The notes under the pieces are model-generated. The model saw nothing but the letters and a program-made list of their open reading frames with translations. It did not search any database and had not been told where the DNA came from. A program made the position numbers and the translations under genes. From positions 5,027,690 to 5,091,689 of the forward strand of contig CM034403.1 in NCBI GenBank assembly GCA_019925095.2: a DNA stretch of 64,000 nucleotides, written 5' to 3'. This document shows, in pieces, positions 59,429 through 64,000 of the stretch; the stretch's first letter is position 1, and every line of letters begins with the position of its first letter. The DNA is from Dendrolimus kikuchii. Its lineage: Eukaryota > Arthropoda > Insecta > Lepidoptera > Lasiocampidae.

Positions 59429-59644
59429 TTTAAGGGCCGATTCCATAACGATCGCCTTTAAATAAAATTAGTTAATCATATTAAACTGCCTAAATACGTT
59501 TTACACAAAACGTATTGCCAGTTCTTTAAACATATTTAGCGGCAAATTTTGCGTTGTGCAAGACGCTAATTGTATTTAAGGATGTTAAATACGTTTTGTG
59601 TTTCTTAAATAAATTTAAGCAACGTTATGCAAGCGGCCCTTAAA
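59429..59644. mobile_element. PIF/Harbinger-like MITE
   Basis: tttaagggccg (59429-59439) and cggcccttaaa (59634-59644) are an exact inverted repeat, with further similarity inward (ccataacgatcg / gcataacgttg). A TTA/TAA target duplication and GGGCC-type ends fit PIF/Harbinger. It sits 10 bp from the preceding TIR element. Confidence 0.6.
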
Positions 59645-60251
59645 TGCCTTTTTATTTAGCTGGATAGTTGATCGCCGGCACCTTTATTCTTAACTACTAA
59701 CTTCATAGTATTTGTGTATCCCGCAGTGTACAAATTGGTGGTTAAAGAAAAAAAATGTTTTACAATATTATATAAGAATTGAATTTGTACTGTTTATTGT
59801 CAACGAGACACTTGCACAGCTCAGTTTTGTATAATTTAAAACATATATTTTGCCATACCACACTTACACATATATATGTACAATAAAGCTTGATAATAAA
59901 GTTTTTACAGAAAGAAATGCTTATATCGATTTATTACATTACATAATTATGTAGGTATTTCAGAACTTCGACTAGAAATCACCGTTTTTGGTTTTGATAG
60001 AAGACCGAATATTATTTTTGATTAAGACGACACATGTGATGCATCTGCAAACTGAATTTTACAAGATATATTTTAATTTGATCGTGAGGATTTCTAATAG
60101 AGAATATAACCCGGCTGGTATAGTAGTAGATGGTGACTTTTGAGATTAAATTCCGGTTCTTTTACAAGTTATTATCGGTCGGTAAAGTCCCAATCTTAGC
60201 GAAGCATAATATACTCGATTCGAAGTGTTAGTCGAAGAAATTCGCGATCAG

Positions 60252-60330
60252 GGGCGTACCTACCGCGGTATCAGCCGTATCAATGATATGGGCCCCCAGG
60301 CTAGAGGGGCCCCGAAAGTGTGTAAGCAAA
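60252..60330. repeat. Left end of a hAT-associated repeat
   Basis: aggggcgtacctaccgcggt, atcagccgtatcaatgatat and ggggccccgaaagt also occur in part at 63685-63720 (agggcgtagctaccgccgta). A hAT C-terminal remnant lies 220 bp to the right. Confidence 0.5.
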
Positions 60331-60550
60331 AATGCTTGACCCTTTAGCTCACTATTAGCACATATGTGTCCGCGATGAGAGTGCAGATCGCGTTTGTGCA
60401 CGTGATCGTTAATTGTGTTGTTGTCTCACTCGGTTTATATAGGAGTTGTATGAAATGGGTATATTTTCTTGGTATATTACGAGATAATGATACTGTTAGT
60501 ATTGCGGCTTTTTGGTATATCGATAATTGTCTTAAGGGTTTAAAATGTTA

Positions 60551-60724
60551 TCCACAATTTTTTATAGATTAATAACATTTTTGAGAATGACTGATGGGCC
60601 AACAGACTTGCCATTATTGTCTATACAGACAGAAAATCTAGAAAAACTGAAATCGTCTTCAACTATAGATGATTTGATAAGTAAATTTGCCGATATAAAG
60701 ACGAGAAAACTATCTTTGATTTGA
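60551..60724 (+). pseudogene. hAT transposase C-terminus (ZMYM1-like), fragment
   Basis: The frame reads STIFYRLITFLRMTDG, then PTDLPLLSIQTENLEKLKSS, IDDLISKFADIKTRKLSLI and a TGA. It corresponds to the end of the hAT dimerisation domain (S.l.rIK.fLR..M...RL..LaLLSI...) and the short tail seen in ZMYM1-like hAT transposases of insects. The RNase-H-like core and zinc fingers are missing. The frame upstream is lost. Confidence 0.65.
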
Positions 60725-61495
60725 ATTGTTTGTCTCACTTAGCTCCTAGGAGCAGTAAGTATAAGTAATAACTTATATTCAATATATAATTATTTTAATT
60801 CAATTCGAGAATTTTTTGTTTCTTTTATAAAAGAAACTTTACCTTTCCTTTGGGCCCCCCCAACACATTTTGATACAGGGCCCGTCTAAGGATGGCCGGT
60901 GTCTAGAACTTATCTATCGTATGAAGCATTATGACAAATGTTAACCGATAGAAAAGCTTAATGAACGGTAAGGAAGATATAGGAACAGGCCATTAGTATA
61001 ATATAAATTGAGACCAGTATATGTAATAAAATGACAATTTCTCTATTATAGAAAAGAATTCACTTCAATCGTCGTTTAAGATCTTTGAATGTGACAATTA
61101 AACTCCGGATTTATAATAATAGTCCCAAAGACATTAGACTTTAATTCCAGCCAAAATTGTCTTCGGCATGTTTTACTCTCAACTGTCTTTTGTCAGGCAC
61201 ATCGACGAAAAGGAACTAAGAAAATGTTTCAGAGTAGAGTCCTCATTACTCTACCCTGATTTAGGAACCCAATAAGTCACCCAGATCCTGATCGTGGCCA
61301 TGCTAATAATTCCAACTCTATCTTAGGTGGTGGTATCTACTCCACCATGGTTAAAAGAAAGGCTCCGAAAATAAGCGTATTGTAATAATGACGTTCTTTG
61401 ATCTCTTTTAAATTTTAATTCGACACCAAAATTCTACATTCTCAAAAGCGTCAAAGCACCATTTCTTCGCGATTGTCAAGTTAGATAACATTCCG

Positions 61496-61554
61496 CAACA
61501 AGATTACAGTTGACTTTCGCTTGTGTTCGTGTCACAAGTGAAAGTCCTTGTTGC
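61496..61554. repeat. Imperfect hairpin
   Basis: gcaacaag ... gactttcgcttgtg pairs with cacaagtgaaagtc cttgttgc: two stem blocks (8 and 14 bp, one mismatch) separated by a 9 nt bulge, loop ttcgtgt. The flush outer block suggests a small inverted-repeat element; a structured RNA cannot be ruled out. Confidence 0.5.
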
Positions 61555-61559
61555 TGCAA

Positions 61560-63120
61560 AAAGTTAAATTCACAACAGGTCTTTATTCAAGCAGAAATTC
61601 AGGAAATGTATACTTTATAAATTCTTGAAGAACTGTTGCAACATGATCGTAGTGCCTTTTAAATAAATATGAAATGCAGTATTATAAGATTTGAGAATTC
61701 TAATTTTTGTATCTTGTTTTAGCAATAAGGAAGTTCTATCCATAAAGATAATGAATAATCATCTATTAAACTTGGCAAAAATAATTTTAAGAATTTACGG
61801 CCACGTTTTGCCAGAATTTTTACTCAATTTAAACAGGTCATCTTACTACAAATTTAGTATAAAATTACTTTAGATTGGGAGTGAACAAAATGCATATTTG
61901 AAGTAGTTGTAGTGTAACAGAATACTCGTGGATAAATGCGAATTAAAAAAAAGTTGTTGCCTTCTGAGCATAGATAATGGAGGAATTTCTAGTGGTTTAG
62001 AGTATGTAATCAACCTAAATTAAAGCGAGTTAAGACTCCAGTTCTATTTAATATACACATTGCAGTGCACTTGAATGATTTATTTCAGACTATGCTTTTT
62101 TTATATTTTATGGCTTGGTTTCTAGACCTTTAAGCCAAGTCTGTTTTGGATATTTGGCATTTCACAGTTTTCAGACGATGTTTTGCACTTTGTTGTTAAT
62201 AGTGATGTATCTATTAAAATTATTCCGCCTTTATCCGTACTAATTCGATTATTTAATATTAACTTCTGGGTAACGCACTGCGGCGCGATCGGCTTCTTAT
62301 TTTTAAATCGGGTTGTTTCAGCCGGGGTCACTCTCAGAGCTCGAGGTTCTGTCTACCTATGTTTTACGTATTTCTTTAGAATATTCCAAATTTATTAAAA
62401 GAAAACTAGTGTAAAAAAAAGCAGGACGGGTCGTAAGTATAAGACTTCAGATTAACACTACCGATAGATGAAATATAAAAATCTATACAAGTTCACTCAT
62501 TTGAACGACTGTAACAAGACATGATCCCTTATATATCTACGTAAGGCAAATGAGCTTCAGGGATCATAGTTTGTTTGGTATGACTTGCAACAGATTGAAA
62601 TAAATTTTGAGATATTTAACTACGATTAAATTAACAGGCGCTTATGACTTAAATGGAATAAACAAGAAGTATTTTCGAAAATATGTTTCGAAATACCAAT
62701 CGATTAGATAGATAAGTAGGTAAACGCAATACGCGTTCTCGGTTTATCTTTCAAGTTGCAGAGGCGTTTGTTATTTCCAAGAAAAATATGATAACAAATA
62801 GAAATATTCTAAGAAAAAGTTCCTGCGTTAACACACAATTACGTGCGATAATGTAACAAAAGAGTGAAGTATAATGGGTACCAGAACAAAATATTCGTTG
62901 ATTTATTAACTTAACAAAACAGAATACAATGTTTACGTATAGGTATATTATTTATTTCCGCTCATTAATTTTTATCATGCATGAAAAATGGTAGGAATAA
63001 TAATAGCCGAGTCAAAACGTAAATCTGAAACTTCTAAAACATATATAACTAGATGGCGCCATCGGTATTTAATTTTTACGCTTCATACTTTTTTGCTGAC
63101 TCTTAAACCAGTCAAAATTA
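61560..63120. other. AT-rich spacer, nothing recognised
   Basis: No supported gene. Frames at 61691-61873, 62122-62331 and 62183-62398 overlap on both strands and show no family signature. Confidence 0.4.
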
Positions 63121-63124
63121 AGTC

Positions 63125-63420
63125 TTAATAACTTGGTTAACATACTCGCGTTCCAAATTCGAAGAGCGCAGGTTCGAATCCTGGCCGGAAAGCATGCACT
63201 GAAGCAATTTATGACCAAATGTGCATATTGTCACAATTACCACGCGCTGATGATGGAGAAAAACAACGTGACGAAACTGCACACCGTGTTAACCGATCTG
63301 TCAAATAAGCCAATCCTCCTTGGACAAGCGTGGCTGATACTGACAGTAACTCTATGAAAGGGTGCCTTATCACAGTATTGGGAAGTCTGTGGGCTATTAT
63401 TAAGTATTAAGAACTTTTGA
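63125..63420 (+). repeat. tRNA-derived SINE, second family, intact B box
   Basis: The head ends gcgcaggttcgaatcctggc with a canonical B box GGTTCGAATCC at 63171-63181. It is followed by cggaaagcatgcactgaagc, acaacgtgacgaaactgcac and ggacaagcgtggctgatact. The A-box region is diverged. Same order as at 47.3 kb. Confidence 0.75.
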
Positions 63421-63684
63421 TTGATTGAATCAAAAAAGATGTTTTAAAGATTCCTTAGACGTGGCAGAGCCATGCTGGAATTATTATCATGATTTCAGCT
63501 TTTAGGCCCGGCGCGATCGGTGTGATACCGCGCTCTCACAAAATATTCACGAAAAACTGTTATCTATGAGCTAATCGTGTTTCCATGAGTGAGTTCCGAT
63601 GACCCACTTTCCTTTTCTCTATCCCATATCCCATTCTTCCTGTCTGATCCCCCCATCCCACCCTCTTTATTCCATCTCCTATCC

Positions 63685-63750
63685 AAGGGCGTAGCTACCG
63701 CCGTATCAATGATACGGGGTCTACCTCTACTACGTCGTCTACCTGCTGCC
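63685..63750. repeat. Fragment related to the 60.25 kb hAT-associated repeat
   Basis: agggcgtagctaccgccgta followed by tcaatgatacgggg matches the left end at 60.25 kb. The minus-strand frame over it is not a gene. Confidence 0.5.
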
Positions 63751-64000
63751 AACTTCATAATGAAAAAATATGATAAAACGTTGAAAACTAAGTACTTCTC
63801 ATCAGATTTATGATTTAAAATTGGCGATTTTCATTCCTAGTACATACTTTTATTCACGTTTGCATGCATAAAATACATAATTTTTGGCCACGTTCAATTA
63901 CAGACATTATTTTAATTGCACACGTAATTTAACAAAAGCAATTTACCTTGTTATGATGATTACAATATGTCTATAATGTCATCTAAGTTCTTCATAATTT

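Overview
This window is AT-rich, gene-poor nuclear DNA from an insect, most probably a moth or butterfly. The evidence is two recognisable arthropod genes close together near the right side, and many interspersed elements of kinds common in Lepidoptera: truncated non-LTR retrotransposon ends with TATG tails, tRNA-derived SINEs and many small terminal-inverted-repeat elements. I see no rRNA genes, no CRISPR, no operon structure and no sign of a prokaryote. The species cannot be fixed from the sequence alone.

Genes. The only complete protein gene I recognise is an intronless SYF2 (pre-mRNA splicing factor, 240 aa) at 55775-56497 on the plus strand. Head-to-head with it, 416 bp between start codons, lies the first coding exon of a chloride intracellular channel (Clic) homologue on the minus strand (55290-55358, ending at a GT donor). 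The rest of Clic must lie to the left. I could not find its later exons here, so much or all of 1-55289 may be Clic intron 1. A small, uncertain coding remnant lies at 1785-2490.

Repeats. (a) One non-LTR family ('family C', TATG-tailed) has at least thirteen 5'-truncated copies on both strands, most with 10-16 bp target-site duplications, including one insertion of only 21 nt. (b) A SINE-like ~310 bp family ('family A') has about eleven copies, several with the same 5' end. (c) A third family ('family B') shares family A's tail. (d) Two tRNA-derived SINE families are present, one with clear A and B boxes. (e) Further LINE ORF ends include Jockey-like, CR1-like, a GEAYV-type and a zinc-knuckle type. 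(f) A 696 bp solo LTR with TG/CA ends and a 4 bp target duplication lies at 38729-39424. (g) About ten TIR/MITE elements include two pogo/Tigger-like ones and a foldback element. (h) A hAT transposase C-terminus lies near 60.6 kb. (i) A long (AC)n(AT)n microsatellite lies at 20.4 kb. At 37.8-38.6 kb three elements are nested: a LINE fragment interrupted by a small TIR element that is itself interrupted by family A.

Layout. 1-10 kb: scattered repeats and mostly featureless DNA. 10-23 kb: MITEs, family C copies, the microsatellite. 23-32 kb: dense SINE/LINE debris. 32-37 kb: sparse. 37-53 kb: nested elements, solo LTR, SINEs. 53-57 kb: the gene pair. 57-64 kb: foldback element, adjacent MITEs, hAT remnant, SINE. 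I found no new functional system; the value lies in the insertion structures and the Clic/SYF2 pair.
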